Below are positions 8,143-15,521 of a stretch of 64,000 nucleotides of DNA, piece after piece (position 1 is the stretch's first letter; each line of letters opens with the position of its first letter). The translations under genes were made by a program, and so were the position numbers. The notes under the pieces were generated by a model. The model searched no databases, was not told where the DNA came from, and saw only the letters and a program-made list of their open reading frames with translations. This stretch comes from Paenarthrobacter aurescens (GTDB taxonomy: Bacteria > Actinomycetota > Actinomycetes > Actinomycetales > Micrococcaceae), in contig NZ_JAOEFX010000012.1 in NCBI RefSeq assembly GCF_025421775.1, positions 97,526 through 161,525 on the forward strand, in the 5' to 3' direction.

Positions 8143-8706
8143 ATGAACCTAGATGTGGTCCTCAGCCGGACCGATAGCCACAGTGTGCTGGACGAGATCG
8201 TGGCCTTGCGGACGCATACTTCCGTGCGAGCAAAAGGCGTCAGCCAGTCCGGCCAGAGCCACTATCAGTTTGTCGCCGAGCTTGATGCGAAAGCGGAAGA
8301 GTGGCATCTGGTCGACGACCAGGGACGGAGGTCGTGGGCAGGAGGCGGAAGGCTCCTACAGGATCGAGAGGCTTCGCTGGAAGTTGTATTCCCCCGCGGT
8401 ATGCCGAAGGCCGTCCAGATGCTATATCCGGAAGCGCTTCTTATGTGGGGCCGGCGCGGCGAAAGCTTCTACCCGATGCTCATCCAGGAGGTCGGCCAGC
8501 GGTCGTTACTGATCACATTTGAGCACATAGAAGACCCGGCATTCCGAGCCACGGCCGTAACTAATCGCTCCACAGGAATCATTGAGAAGCTGGCCGTGAT
8601 GGGAGCCATCATCATTCTGACCGAAGTAGAGACTGGAGTGCAGCTTGATCCGAGGATCAAGCCCGAGTTCCTGCCAATCACGGATTGGATTCGACCCAAC
8701 TACTGA
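8143..8706 (+). CDS. Hypothetical protein in small-gene array
   Basis: A 187-residue soluble protein with a ribosome-binding site (AGGATGGG) just before ATG 8143. No family recognised. It is beta-rich in the middle and ends with LDPRIKPEFLPITDWIRP. A palindromic element follows 36 bp after its stop, like its neighbours, so it seems to belong to the same set of exchangeable single genes. Confidence 0.65.
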   Translation: MNLDVVLSRTDSHSVLDEIVALRTHTSVRAKGVSQSGQSHYQFVAELDAKAEEWHLVDDQGRRSWAGGGRLLQDREASLEVVFPRGMPKAVQMLYPEALLMWGRRGESFYPMLIQEVGQRSLLITFEHIEDPAFRATAVTNRSTGIIEKLAVMGAIIILTEVETGVQLDPRIKPEFLPITDWIRPNY

Positions 8707-8742
8707 CATGGTGTTGTTCGTCTGACGGTGCGCAGCAGTTCG

Positions 8743-8772
8743 GGGCGTCCGGTGAGGGATCGGCTTATGGGC
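8743..8772. repeat. GGATC-type palindromic element
   Basis: GCGTCCGGTGAGGGATCGG followed by CTTATGGGC. It lies 36 bp after the stop of the 187-residue protein. Confidence 0.7.
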
Positions 8773-8806
8773 AGGTAGTTTGCGTTTATAGGCGAAGATT
8801 CCTTGT

Positions 8807-9160
8807 ATGCACGATTCGATCCTTCCCGCCCAAATGCAGATGACCACCAGGTTCGGGGCTGTTCCGGAACCACCCTTGAAGGGAATGAAAGTAGGAGTTT
8901 CCGAAAACGTACGGTCGTCGCATCTTCTTCCCCTCAATGGTCTAAGGCACCCCTCCACAACTGGCACCAGTGGCTGGTTCATTTGGCGCGGCGAAGAGCT
9001 CGGAACCGCGCCCGACTTCTTCGTTCCTCTGCACATCGAGCACCTCACGACCTGGTGTCCAGAAGTCCTTCCCTATCTCGCTTTGCCTCCGGGGTGGCGA
9101 TTCCTCTTAGCCCCCGGCTACGAAGATGTCTGGTTCGACGAGACGTTGGTGAACCCCTGA
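8807..9160 (+). CDS. Imm33-like (DUF2185) immunity protein
   Basis: A 117-residue protein whose C-terminal two thirds fit the Imm33/DUF2185 pattern: SGWFIWRGEE, then FFVPLHIEHL, then PPGWRFLLAPGYEDVWFD. This family is known as immunity proteins of polymorphic toxins. No toxin gene is next to it, so it is an orphan here. The ATG lacks a strong ribosome-binding site. A palindromic element follows 38 bp after the stop. Confidence 0.75.
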   Translation: MHDSILPAQMQMTTRFGAVPEPPLKGMKVGVSENVRSSHLLPLNGLRHPSTTGTSGWFIWRGEELGTAPDFFVPLHIEHLTTWCPEVLPYLALPPGWRFLLAPGYEDVWFDETLVNP

Positions 9161-9198
9161 GGAGAGCTTATGACGCGGCTCAAGCTCCCTTCCGGTTC

Positions 9199-9228
9199 GC
9201 CGTCCGGTGAAGGATCCCTTACCGGCAC
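9199..9228. repeat. GGATC-type palindromic element
   Basis: Arms CGTCCGGTGAAG and CTTACCGGCAC flank GATCC, close to the best copy at 8031. It lies between the end of the Imm33-like gene and the end of the convergent gene at 9264. Confidence 0.75.
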
Positions 9229-9263
9229 CAGCGAGGACGGATCTGGTTGTTGGCGAAGTTGAT

Positions 9264-9665
9264 TCAAAGATGGATCACGTCAGCAGGGTCAAGTCCCATC
9301 GACAAAAGATCGAATTCGATTTGGTCCAAAAAATCCCTGCACCCACGCTCAACGTCCGCCCAATCGAGTGGATTGCTGACTACACCAGGACTAAACACTG
9401 ACTCCATCAGCCATCCCGAGGACGTTCGTCTCAGCGAAATCGCCCCCACTTCTTCTAAGGACATCGAGTCGAACACGAAGTCACCTCGAGAATTGGCGCT
9501 GAGCCAGACGAACAGGCTGCGAGCGAGTTCGACAACGGGAAAGGCTAGCTCCCGATAGAGCTGCACTGACCCCTCCGAGACGGTGAAATCGGCATCAAGA
9601 CCAACCAAGTAGTCAGCTTGGCTGGTTCCTCCGATGTTGTCAGCGTCTAATTTTGTGTAAGTCAT
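9264..9665 (-). CDS. Hypothetical protein in small-gene array
   Basis: A protein of about 133 residues on the minus strand. Its start is uncertain: in-frame ATG codons occur at 9665, 9671 and 9680. The pattern AFPVVELARSLFVWL, DFVFDSMSLEE and a late LDPADV occurs in a set of actinobacterial proteins of unknown function. No membrane segment. It converges on the Imm33-like gene, with an element between the two stops. Confidence 0.65.
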   Translation of the reverse strand: MTYTKLDADNIGGTSQADYLVGLDADFTVSEGSVQLYRELAFPVVELARSLFVWLSANSRGDFVFDSMSLEEVGAISLRRTSSGWLMESVFSPGVVSNPLDWADVERGCRDFLDQIEFDLLSMGLDPADVIHL

Positions 9666-9870
9666 TCTCATTGTTGCCACTCGTCACCATCCTGAAACTC
9701 CGCGTGCAAAATTATGCCCGGGATTCTCTCGCACGTTTGATGGCCGGAGCCTCTGGCACACTTAAACTCTCCACCGTCTGCGGCGCTCCCATCGTGTCGG
9801 AAGCGCTGGAAGTACGCGTCAAAGGACACGAACACATGTTGTCACACCCGCGCAAGGAAGAAGCCGGCCA

Positions 9871-9897
9871 GCGTCCGGTAAAGGATCCCTTTGGGGC
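9871..9897. repeat. GGATC-type palindromic element
   Basis: GCGTCCGGTAAAGGATCCCT followed by TTGGGGC. It lies upstream of the next plus-strand gene instead of after a stop, possibly marking a lost gene. Confidence 0.75.
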
Positions 9898-9922
9898 ACA
9901 GGAAATAGGGCACACTGCTCTC

Positions 9923-10201
9923 ATGGCAACTCATTACTACCGGAGGTCGTGGAACGAGTCCCGAGGAGACCAGTATTCCTCTTGGGGTCCCGCCACTTAT
10001 TACTTCGAAATCGGTGATGACGGCCGGCCGAGTCGCCAGATCGAGGTTTACGATTCTGGCCCGACTCTTCGTTACAACCCTGGACATGAAGAGGACGAAT
10101 TTGGTCTTCTGGCCCAGGAGCCGCTGGCTCCGCTAGACGAGTGGCACCCATGGGCTATTACCGAGGAAGAGTTCGAACAGGCGTGGCATGACCTGCCGTA
10201 G
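9923..10201 (+). CDS. DUF6881-like small protein
   Basis: A 92-residue protein with the pattern YYFEIGDDGRPSRQIEVYDSG, then a charged stretch and a final ITEEEFEQAW motif, as in DUF6881 proteins, which are often encoded near toxins as candidate immunity proteins. A palindromic element follows only 10 bp after the stop. Function is unproven. Confidence 0.7.
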   Translation: MATHYYRRSWNESRGDQYSSWGPATYYFEIGDDGRPSRQIEVYDSGPTLRYNPGHEEDEFGLLAQEPLAPLDEWHPWAITEEEFEQAWHDLP

Positions 10202-10211
10202 TTCACTAAGT

Positions 10212-10241
10212 GTGTCCGCTAAGGGATCGGCATACGTACCC
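10212..10241. repeat. GGATC-type palindromic element
   Basis: GTGTCCGCTAAGGGATCGG followed by CATACGTACC. It begins 10 bp after the stop of the DUF6881-like gene. Confidence 0.65.
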
Positions 10242-10315
10242 GCTGGTAGGTCATAAGCGCTTCCACGTTAGATTCAGGGCTTACTCTCTACCTATGTTGG
10301 GGCAGAGAAAGGCAA

Positions 10316-10501
10316 ATGATGCGGACATGGCGGCGGTCGATTATGGGCGCACTGGTCGGACTTGCGAGCGGTTACGCAGTGGCCCTACTGTTCGCTGGAT
10401 TTGATGCACGGCGAGCCTTCGAAATGTGGGTGTGGTTTCTTCCGGTACTGCTGGGCGTTGTCGTGTACGGAGTGATCGTGGAACGGCGAAAACCAGGCTA
10501 A
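10316..10501 (+). CDS. Small two-helix membrane protein
   Basis: A 61-residue protein with a basic N-terminus and two hydrophobic helices (about residues 9-28 and 37-54) ending in ERRKPG. GAGAAAGG precedes the ATG. No family recognised. It could be a membrane immunity protein given its setting, but nothing in the sequence proves that. Confidence 0.55.
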   Translation: MMRTWRRSIMGALVGLASGYAVALLFAGFDARRAFEMWVWFLPVLLGVVVYGVIVERRKPG

Positions 10502-10517
10502 GTATTGACCGCGTAGG

Positions 10518-10547
10518 TGTCCGTCGAGGGATCCCTCACCGGGCGCC
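10518..10547. repeat. GGATC-type palindromic element
   Basis: TGTCCGTCGAGGGATCCCTC followed by ACCGGGCGCC. It begins 16 bp after the stop of the small membrane protein. Confidence 0.75.
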
Positions 10548-10585
10548 CATGACCACTGAGATGCGCCGGGCCGGGCAGTGCTTGC

Positions 10586-10909
10586 CTAGCTAATTTGCAA
10601 ACGTCCATTAAGGGAGATCTGCGCACAGTGAAGTACGAGGCCTGCGTCCTCTGACCAAAGCATGAACTCTATTCGCCAGCAGCGCGCAGTCTCGTCGAAC
10701 GCTGCTGCGACTTCAGTGACCTCCGCGTAGGTCCATGGGCTGGGAATGTCACTGTAGAAGCGCATGTCGGTTACCCCAGCACACAGGAGCACATAAGTTG
10801 TAGTTCCGGAGTGCTCGATAGCGGATATTTCCAGGACGCACTCATGGTCAACAGGATTGAAGGCAAAGCTATTTAGGATGCCACCCCAAAGGGCGTTGGT
10901 GAAGCTCAT
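10586..10909 (-). CDS. Hypothetical protein in small-gene array
   Basis: A 107-residue minus-strand protein, beta-rich and acidic. The middle segment TDMRFYSDIPSPWTYAEVTE is distinctive and looks conserved, but I do not recognise the family. It has no membrane segment. The size, soluble character and setting fit an orphan immunity protein, by inference only. Confidence 0.65.
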   Translation of the reverse strand: MSFTNALWGGILNSFAFNPVDHECVLEISAIEHSGTTTYVLLCAGVTDMRFYSDIPSPWTYAEVTEVAAAFDETARCWRIEFMLWSEDAGLVLHCAQISLNGRLQIS

Positions 10910-11245
10910 CAGTAGATCCTGTCCTCAAGCACCAGCTAATCAATCACGACTTTTGCTACCGTTCGAACTTCTACCTGAGGGTTTGATTCACGGGAACATG
11001 AGGGCGCAATGGTCGTAACGGGATCATAGGCCCCGTCGCCAGGATTCTTGGCTCTCGACACCGCCCGTAAGCCGGTGACTTACTGTGCGCCCTTGTTCGG
11101 TAAGGGATCCTTTACCAGGCACGTTGCTCAGTGCGTTTGCCCCCTGCTCGTGGGATTGGAATTTATCCGCCTTTGAACAACTCGGCGCTACCCCAGAACT
11201 ATTGCCCTTGGTTCGTCATCTCATCCAGTCTGTCCGTCCTCAGAC
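10910..11245. other. Gene-free gap of 336 bp
   Basis: I find no convincing coding sequence on either strand. It carries one palindromic element near 11093 and the presumed promoter of the minus-strand gene that starts at 10909. Confidence 0.6.
11093..11121. repeat. GGATC-type palindromic element
   Basis: Arms TTCGGTAAGG and CCTTTACCAGG surround ATC. It lies about 125 bp beyond the stop of the minus-strand gene at 11246. Confidence 0.7.
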
Positions 11246-11617
11246 TTAACCCGAGACGCTTCGTCCTTCTATCCTGACATTCGTTGGCGCAGGCCATGCC
11301 GCTGGCATCTCATCGGACCACCACGGGTGCTCAATACCTGATAGATAGCCGTCAGTGATCCAGATGAGTATCTCGCCGTAATCAGTTCCTGCATCTGAGA
11401 CAACACTGGTGTTTATTGGTAACGGGCCGTCGCGGCGCCCACTTCTCGGCTGACCCGGATTGACGACTAGGTCAATGTGCATAGGAGGGCTGCCTACCAC
11501 CACTTCGGTGTGGTCAAGCTGCACCATGAGGTTCGAGTCCCCGAAAGCTTCTAATATCTTCCGGCAGATTTCGTACTCCGTTGCGGCCAGGGTACGCCTG
11601 GTCCGTGAACTGCTCAT
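11246..11617 (-). CDS. Hypothetical protein in small-gene array
   Basis: A 123-residue minus-strand protein. The C-terminal half contains GEILIWITDGYLSGIEHPWW, a pattern I associate with small actinobacterial proteins near toxins, but the family is not identified. Its ATG overlaps the stop of a gene remnant upstream (ATGA, 11614-11617), which suggests that the two once formed a coupled pair. Confidence 0.65.
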   Translation of the reverse strand: MSSSRTRRTLAATEYEICRKILEAFGDSNLMVQLDHTEVVVGSPPMHIDLVVNPGQPRSGRRDGPLPINTSVVSDAGTDYGEILIWITDGYLSGIEHPWWSDEMPAAWPAPTNVRIEGRSVSG

Positions 11618-11755
11618 GTAGTGACTATAGGGAGTTGGATTTCACCGAAGAAGTCACCCTGAAGCGGACAAGTGACAAAGAACCCCGACGTGTCCTCGCA
11701 AAACAGGAGGGAAACTGACCAAGTTTGCCCAGCGGCCGCCCCGAGTGCCGATTCG
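11614..11755 (-). pseudogene. 3' remnant of a gene cut at a palindromic element
   Basis: On the minus strand the last 45 or so codons, from about GQTWSVSLLFCEDTSGFF to QLPIVTT, look like a genuine beta-rich protein end, and the stop is coupled to the next gene. Upstream the frame runs straight into the element at 11751-11783 and then into sequence overlapped by the divergent gene at 11800. I read this as a truncated gene whose 5' part was lost at the element. Confidence 0.45.
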
Positions 11756-11783
11756 ACCGGAAGGGGGATCCTTGAGCGGTCAC
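11751..11783. repeat. GGATC-type palindromic element, divergent copy
   Basis: ATTCGACCGGAAGGGGGATC followed by CTTGAGCGGTCAC. It sits at the break point of the gene remnant and 17 bp before the next plus-strand gene. Confidence 0.5.
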
Positions 11784-11799
11784 TGGATACCCTCACTGT

Positions 11800-12381
11800 A
11801 TGGATGCTCCGTATCAACCGAACGGGACAGGCTTCGATGCCTTGGAGGAACTCAACCAGGTTGACTGGAACCGACTGCAGCACGCCTACGGAAAAGGCGT
11901 CGTTCCTCTGGCTGCCGTCAACGTATCACTCGGCATCGCAGGCGACGTGGCGGGATCGATAGCTGCGCTTCGAGATGACCCTTCCTTCGCTATCGGTGAC
12001 GGGCTCTATTCGAACATCTGCCATCAGGGCACGGTATATGAAGCAACGGCCCATGCGGTGCCCTTTATTGCTGCCGTTGCGGCTGGCAATGTTCCAGAAG
12101 GAATCCGCGTACCTCTGCTGGCGCTCTTGGGCGAAATCTCGATCGGAGGGAGCTTTATAGCTCGCGACGGGTCGCACGCCGGCTCCTACGGAGACCACGT
12201 TGACGTCCTCATCACGGATTCGCTCGCCACTTCGATGCCACGCCTTTCAACGGTCCGAACGCCTAAGCTGGTGGCTCTGATCCAAGCAATCCAATCGCTT
12301 CTCGTTGATTCCACCGACGCGCACCGCGACGCAGTCGAGTCCGCCATCGACTTTGCACTTACACCGCCGGCCACACCCTAG
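11800..12381 (+). CDS. HEAT-repeat-like protein, possible immunity protein
   Basis: A 193-residue helical protein. The segment SNICHQGTVYEATAHAVPFIAAVA followed by PLLALLGEISIGG is typical of HEAT-repeat proteins that occur as orphan immunity-like genes in actinobacteria. The length is shorter than multi-repeat relatives. A palindromic element follows 45 bp after the stop. The immunity role is an inference from the family and the setting. Confidence 0.65.
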   Translation: MDAPYQPNGTGFDALEELNQVDWNRLQHAYGKGVVPLAAVNVSLGIAGDVAGSIAALRDDPSFAIGDGLYSNICHQGTVYEATAHAVPFIAAVAAGNVPEGIRVPLLALLGEISIGGSFIARDGSHAGSYGDHVDVLITDSLATSMPRLSTVRTPKLVALIQAIQSLLVDSTDAHRDAVESAIDFALTPPATP

Positions 12382-12425
12382 AGAAGCGGCGCCCGTAAGC
12401 CCGTAGCTCTCCGAACGCTTCAAAA

Positions 12426-12454
12426 CGTCCGGTAAAGGATCCCCATGCGGGCGC
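12426..12454. repeat. GGATC-type palindromic element
   Basis: CGTCCGGTAAAGGATCCCC followed by ATGCGGGCGC. It begins 45 bp after the stop of the HEAT-repeat-like gene. Confidence 0.7.
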
Positions 12455-12525
12455 TTGGTCGTTTCGTATAGCGAAATAGAGGACGGACTGGAGACGGACG
12501 GTGGGTGTCTATCGCAACGCCTGGA

Positions 12526-12939
12526 CTAGCTCGATCCCTCAGGGGACAAGAACTCGAGCCGGTTGCCATTGTTGTCCCAAAGGTAGAAACGCCTCATGCC
12601 TGGGAAGTTTTCGTCCCATTCCACAGTGAGCCCAAAATTTTCAACTCGGCTGGCCAGCGCGTCTAGGTCGCCCACCAAAATTCCAGGATGAGCCTTTCGT
12701 TGGGGCCTGAAGTCCTCCTCAGCACCCAAATGGATTTCAAGATTGTCAGCGCGGACCCACAGTCCGCCACGCGCCGCCAGCACCGGCGGTTTCTGCACTT
12801 CCGTGAGGCCGAGAACGCCCACGTAGAAGTTCCTGCAGTCATCCTCGCCACCCTTGGGGATTGCCAACTGCACATGGTGAAGCCCCCACCCAAAAGAGGT
12901 TCGCGTGGGACTGGATTCATAGGCAGCAACTTCTGACAC
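12526..12939 (-). CDS. Glyoxalase/VOC superfamily protein
   Basis: A 137-residue VOC-fold protein. The core WGLHHVQLAIPKGGEDDCRNFY opens the first beta-alpha-beta-beta-beta module, and the end FYLWDNNGNRLEFLSP closes the second. I choose GTG 12939, preceded by AAGGAG at good spacing, over GTG 12975. Members bind metals and act as lyases, dioxygenases or resistance proteins; substrate unknown. It is the only obvious metabolic-type gene inside the small-gene array. Confidence 0.85.
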   Translation of the reverse strand: MSEVAAYESSPTRTSFGWGLHHVQLAIPKGGEDDCRNFYVGVLGLTEVQKPPVLAARGGLWVRADNLEIHLGAEEDFRPQRKAHPGILVGDLDALASRVENFGLTVEWDENFPGMRRFYLWDNNGNRLEFLSPEGSS

Positions 12940-13040
12940 AGAGACTCCTTCGACATTATGAACCGAGTATGGCACCGATCAAACGTCTTCCCTTGTCAAC
13001 TGAGTTGAACGAGGGCGAGGTATGGCCAATTTGCTGATTG

Positions 13041-13069
13041 CGCCCGATAGGGGATCGACATACGGGCGT
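13041..13069. repeat. GGATC-type palindromic element
   Basis: CGCCCGATAGGGGATCGAC followed by ATACGGGCG; the outer arms CGCCCGATA and TACGGGCG pair imperfectly. It lies 26 bp beyond the stop of the minus-strand gene at 13095. Confidence 0.65.
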
Positions 13070-13094
13070 TCCTCTGCCCGCAGGAAGGAGAGGA

Positions 13095-13448
13095 CTAGGA
13101 GGCTGCGAGCAGACGGATGACGCCAGCCGGAGGCTCGGGCGTAGAGCGGTCTGAGGGGATGGCCACCCAAACGATTCCGTATTGATCCTGACGTGTTCTT
13201 GATGCCTGGATACCTATCGGCTCTGCCAAGTTGACTGCAGCGTCGCGCGCGAAGCCCTCCACGGTGCCAGTGCCGTCTGCAGGGTTCTCATGAAACTGAA
13301 GCCGGCATCCAAGCGTTACATCCGGGTCGATCGTTCGGCGGTACACGACGCAAACAACAGCTGGAGCGTCTTCCCAGGAACCGAGAATCTGCACTTCCTC
13401 AGCCCAGTAGCTGTTAACTGCGTCAATGATAGATCGGGCTAGGTTCAT
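13095..13448 (-). CDS. Hypothetical protein in small-gene array
   Basis: A 117-residue minus-strand protein. It begins with a helical MNLARSIIDAVNSYW, then beta-rich segments including VVCVVYRR and GIVWVAIPSD. No family recognised. The setting between palindromic elements and other small single genes suggests the same class as its neighbours. A long perfect hairpin (13464-13497) lies just upstream of its start. Confidence 0.6.
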   Translation of the reverse strand: MNLARSIIDAVNSYWAEEVQILGSWEDAPAVVCVVYRRTIDPDVTLGCRLQFHENPADGTGTVEGFARDAAVNLAEPIGIQASRTRQDQYGIVWVAIPSDRSTPEPPAGVIRLLAAS

Positions 13449-13463
13449 GTTGTAGTCCCTGAG

Positions 13464-13497
13464 GAGGCTGGGGACACTTGATCGTGTCCCCAGCCTC
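13464..13497 (-). terminator. Strong hairpin, probable terminator of a gene remnant
   Basis: Perfect 14-bp arms GAGGCTGGGGACAC and GTGTCCCCAGCCTC flank TTGATC. There is no T-run. It starts 5 bp after the stop of the minus-strand remnant at 13502, so it probably ended that transcript; it also separates it from the next gene. Confidence 0.6.
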
Positions 13498-13501
13498 TCG
13501 G

Positions 13502-13680
13502 TTATGGGGACTCGTTTACCTGAGGCAGAGGTTCGTAGGAGAACGCTACCTGCTCCTCGCCAGCCGCAACTGCCTCGTCGAGCGCCACAATCTCATCCGA
13601 TGCCATAACTTCGGCTTGTTCGGCTGATTGCTGAGGCGTCAGAAACGGACGTTGTCCTAATGGGCCCGGGGCTGGACCGT
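13502..13680 (-). pseudogene. 3' remnant of an unknown gene
   Basis: On the minus strand an open frame ends in an acidic segment, QQSAEQAEVMASDEIVALDE and on to QVNESP, directly before a strong hairpin. The composition looks like a genuine protein end. Upstream, the frame overlaps the divergent gene at 13710 and has no convincing start. I take it for the tail of a larger gene displaced when the next cassette arrived. The family is not recognisable. Confidence 0.35.
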
Positions 13681-13709
13681 TCGCTGAATTTGTGAGGCAT
13701 GATGTTGCC

Positions 13710-14315
13710 ATGCTTGAGATCTTCGGTAAGAGGTTCGACGTCACGGATGGAATCCCCGGATCTCCTGAGAGCGTGGGGAACAACCTCGTCTACTTATTCG
13801 GCCGATATGGCGGCTGCACCTTCAATGGCGGCCTGTACCGGGTCCATTCAACGGAATCATTTCGCAAGGCGTCTTCAATGGTGGCCGAGGCCTACCCGGA
13901 GTTCGGCTTTCCACTAATTCCTTTCGGATTCGATTGGTTGGGCCGTCAGTTTGTCCTTGACCTGCGAATTGGTGACGTTGACCCCGAGGTCATTCTCCTG
14001 GAACCGGGAACGGGTGAGGCGCTAGAGATCCCAAGGAAGTTCTCGACCTATCACGACGACGAGTTGGTACGGGATCCGGAACCGAGCCTCTGCGTGAGCT
14101 TCTTCAATGAATGGAAGTCTGAGAACCCTGCAGACTTGGCTTTCGATCAGTGAGTCGGTTACAAAGTACCTCTTTTTCTAGGCGGCGAAGACTACGTCCA
14201 TAACCTTGAGGTCAGCGACATGGAAGTCTACTGGTCACTGATGGGCGAGCTCCGTCTCGCTACTATGAATCTCCCTCCTGGCACGCGGATAAGCGGGATC
14301 GAAATCGGTGAATGA
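13710..14315 (+). pseudogene. Tdi1/DUF1851-like immunity gene with an in-frame stop
   Basis: Residues 1-147 fit the GAD-like/DUF1851 pattern of T6SS Tdi1-type immunity proteins: an N-terminal globular part, GGLYRVHS, YPEFGFPLIPFGFDWLGRQF and LLEPGTGEALEIP. A TGA at 14151-14153 then stops translation. The same frame continues without a break for 53 codons (VGYKVPLFLGGED, then NLEVSDMEVYWSLMGEL), which is the usual C-terminus of this family, to a second TGA at 14313. The stop replaces a position where I expect cysteine (TGC), so one substitution would explain it. A palindromic element follows 43 bp after the second stop. Confidence 0.75.
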
Positions 14316-14357
14316 AGCTTCAGCAGGGCTCCGTTAAACCGAGAGAAATTGCAGACA

Positions 14358-14389
14358 CGCGTCCGGTAAAGGATCGGCTAACGGGCGTT
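14358..14389. repeat. GGATC-type palindromic element
   Basis: CGCGTCCGGTAAAGGATCGG followed by CTAACGGGCGTTC. It follows the true 3' end (14315) of the Tdi1-like gene by 43 bp and is the last copy of the array. Confidence 0.75.
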
Positions 14390-14513
14390 CGACGAGCCAG
14401 CTGGGGGCTGATCGGCAGACTACCGTGTCACACTTCGCTGGCCTTTTGGACCGGCCCACCAGCAGGCTTCGGAGACGTTGAGTGGGATCAGCGCCCGACA
14501 CCCTCGAGGAAGC

Positions 14514-15347
14514 ATGTTTGAATGGATCATCATGGAAGCCGCGAATTTTCCGCTTGGCTCTGAATCCGATCTGCAGCACGCGATGGAACAGAATCTAGCT
14601 GAGCATGCCAGTCACCTGCACCGTAACCGCCTCGGTGCCTCCGTTGCGAAAACAGCAGATCTCCTGATCGCCGATAGCGGCCTGGCCGACGACACCTTCA
14701 ACATCGTCGCCGCAGCCCAATTCGCTCAGGACACAGCGCAAGCCCGCACTGCAGAGACGGTCCGAACCCTGGCATCCACCGGCCGCCCGTTCTCCTGGTG
14801 GGTAGGCCCGGCCTCTGCTCCTGGCAATCTTGCCGAATGCCTTGAGAACGCCGGCCTCGAGGCGTCAGAGACAGAGACAGGCATGTGGAAGGACCTGCAC
14901 GGCGATCTCCCTGAGACGCGAGTAGAAGACCTGACAATCCGTCAGGTGACCACCCCGGAACAGCTCGCCGATTACGCCGCGATCCTCGCTGCAAACTGGA
15001 GCCCGCCAGCAGCCACGGTCCAGCAATTCTTTGCCGAGGCCGCAGACTCTGCCCTCGCCACCGATTGTCCCGCTCGCTACCTGGTCGGATACATAAACGG
15101 TCGCCCCGTCTGTTCGGCCGAAGTGTTCTTGCATTCGAGCGTCGCCGGGATTTACAACATTGCCACGCTCGCCTCCGACCGCCGGCGGGGTTACGGCGGT
15201 GCAATCACCGTGGCCGCACTCGACACCGCGCGCGAAGCCGGATACGAAACCGCAGTATTGCAGGCCTCGGAGGACGGAGAACCCGTGTACCGCCGTCTCG
15301 GGTTTAAACCCTGTGGCCACTTCACGGAATACGCCATCAGTCCCTAA
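14514..15347 (+). CDS. GNAT family N-acetyltransferase
   Basis: A 277-residue protein with a GNAT domain in its C-terminal half. The acetyl-CoA-binding segment is seen as IATLASDRRRGYGGAITVAAL, and the end EPVYRRLGFKPCGHFTEY is typical. The N-terminal half is a separate helical region. ATG 14514 is preceded by GAGGA at short spacing; ATG 14532 is an alternative. The acceptor substrate is unknown. Confidence 0.88.
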   Translation: MFEWIIMEAANFPLGSESDLQHAMEQNLAEHASHLHRNRLGASVAKTADLLIADSGLADDTFNIVAAAQFAQDTAQARTAETVRTLASTGRPFSWWVGPASAPGNLAECLENAGLEASETETGMWKDLHGDLPETRVEDLTIRQVTTPEQLADYAAILAANWSPPAATVQQFFAEAADSALATDCPARYLVGYINGRPVCSAEVFLHSSVAGIYNIATLASDRRRGYGGAITVAALDTAREAGYETAVLQASEDGEPVYRRLGFKPCGHFTEYAISP

Positions 15348-15521
15348 CTCCGCCTTGCCACCTTACGTCCCCTCATCGGCACAAGAAACCCCTTTCCGTC
15401 GCATAGCCTATTGGGATTGTCCGTGGAAGTGTGCGTGAGGGTTCGTTCTTGCTGGCTCTTCAACATCCTGCACTCTGGGCGAATCCGCTACCGCGACTGC
15501 CCCAGTTCAGAGCCAGCCGCT

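Noticed and set aside
14151..14153. TGA at a cysteine position could encode selenocysteine
   Set aside because: No convincing selenocysteine-insertion hairpin is evident just downstream, and immunity proteins of this family are not selenoproteins; a nonsense change is simpler.
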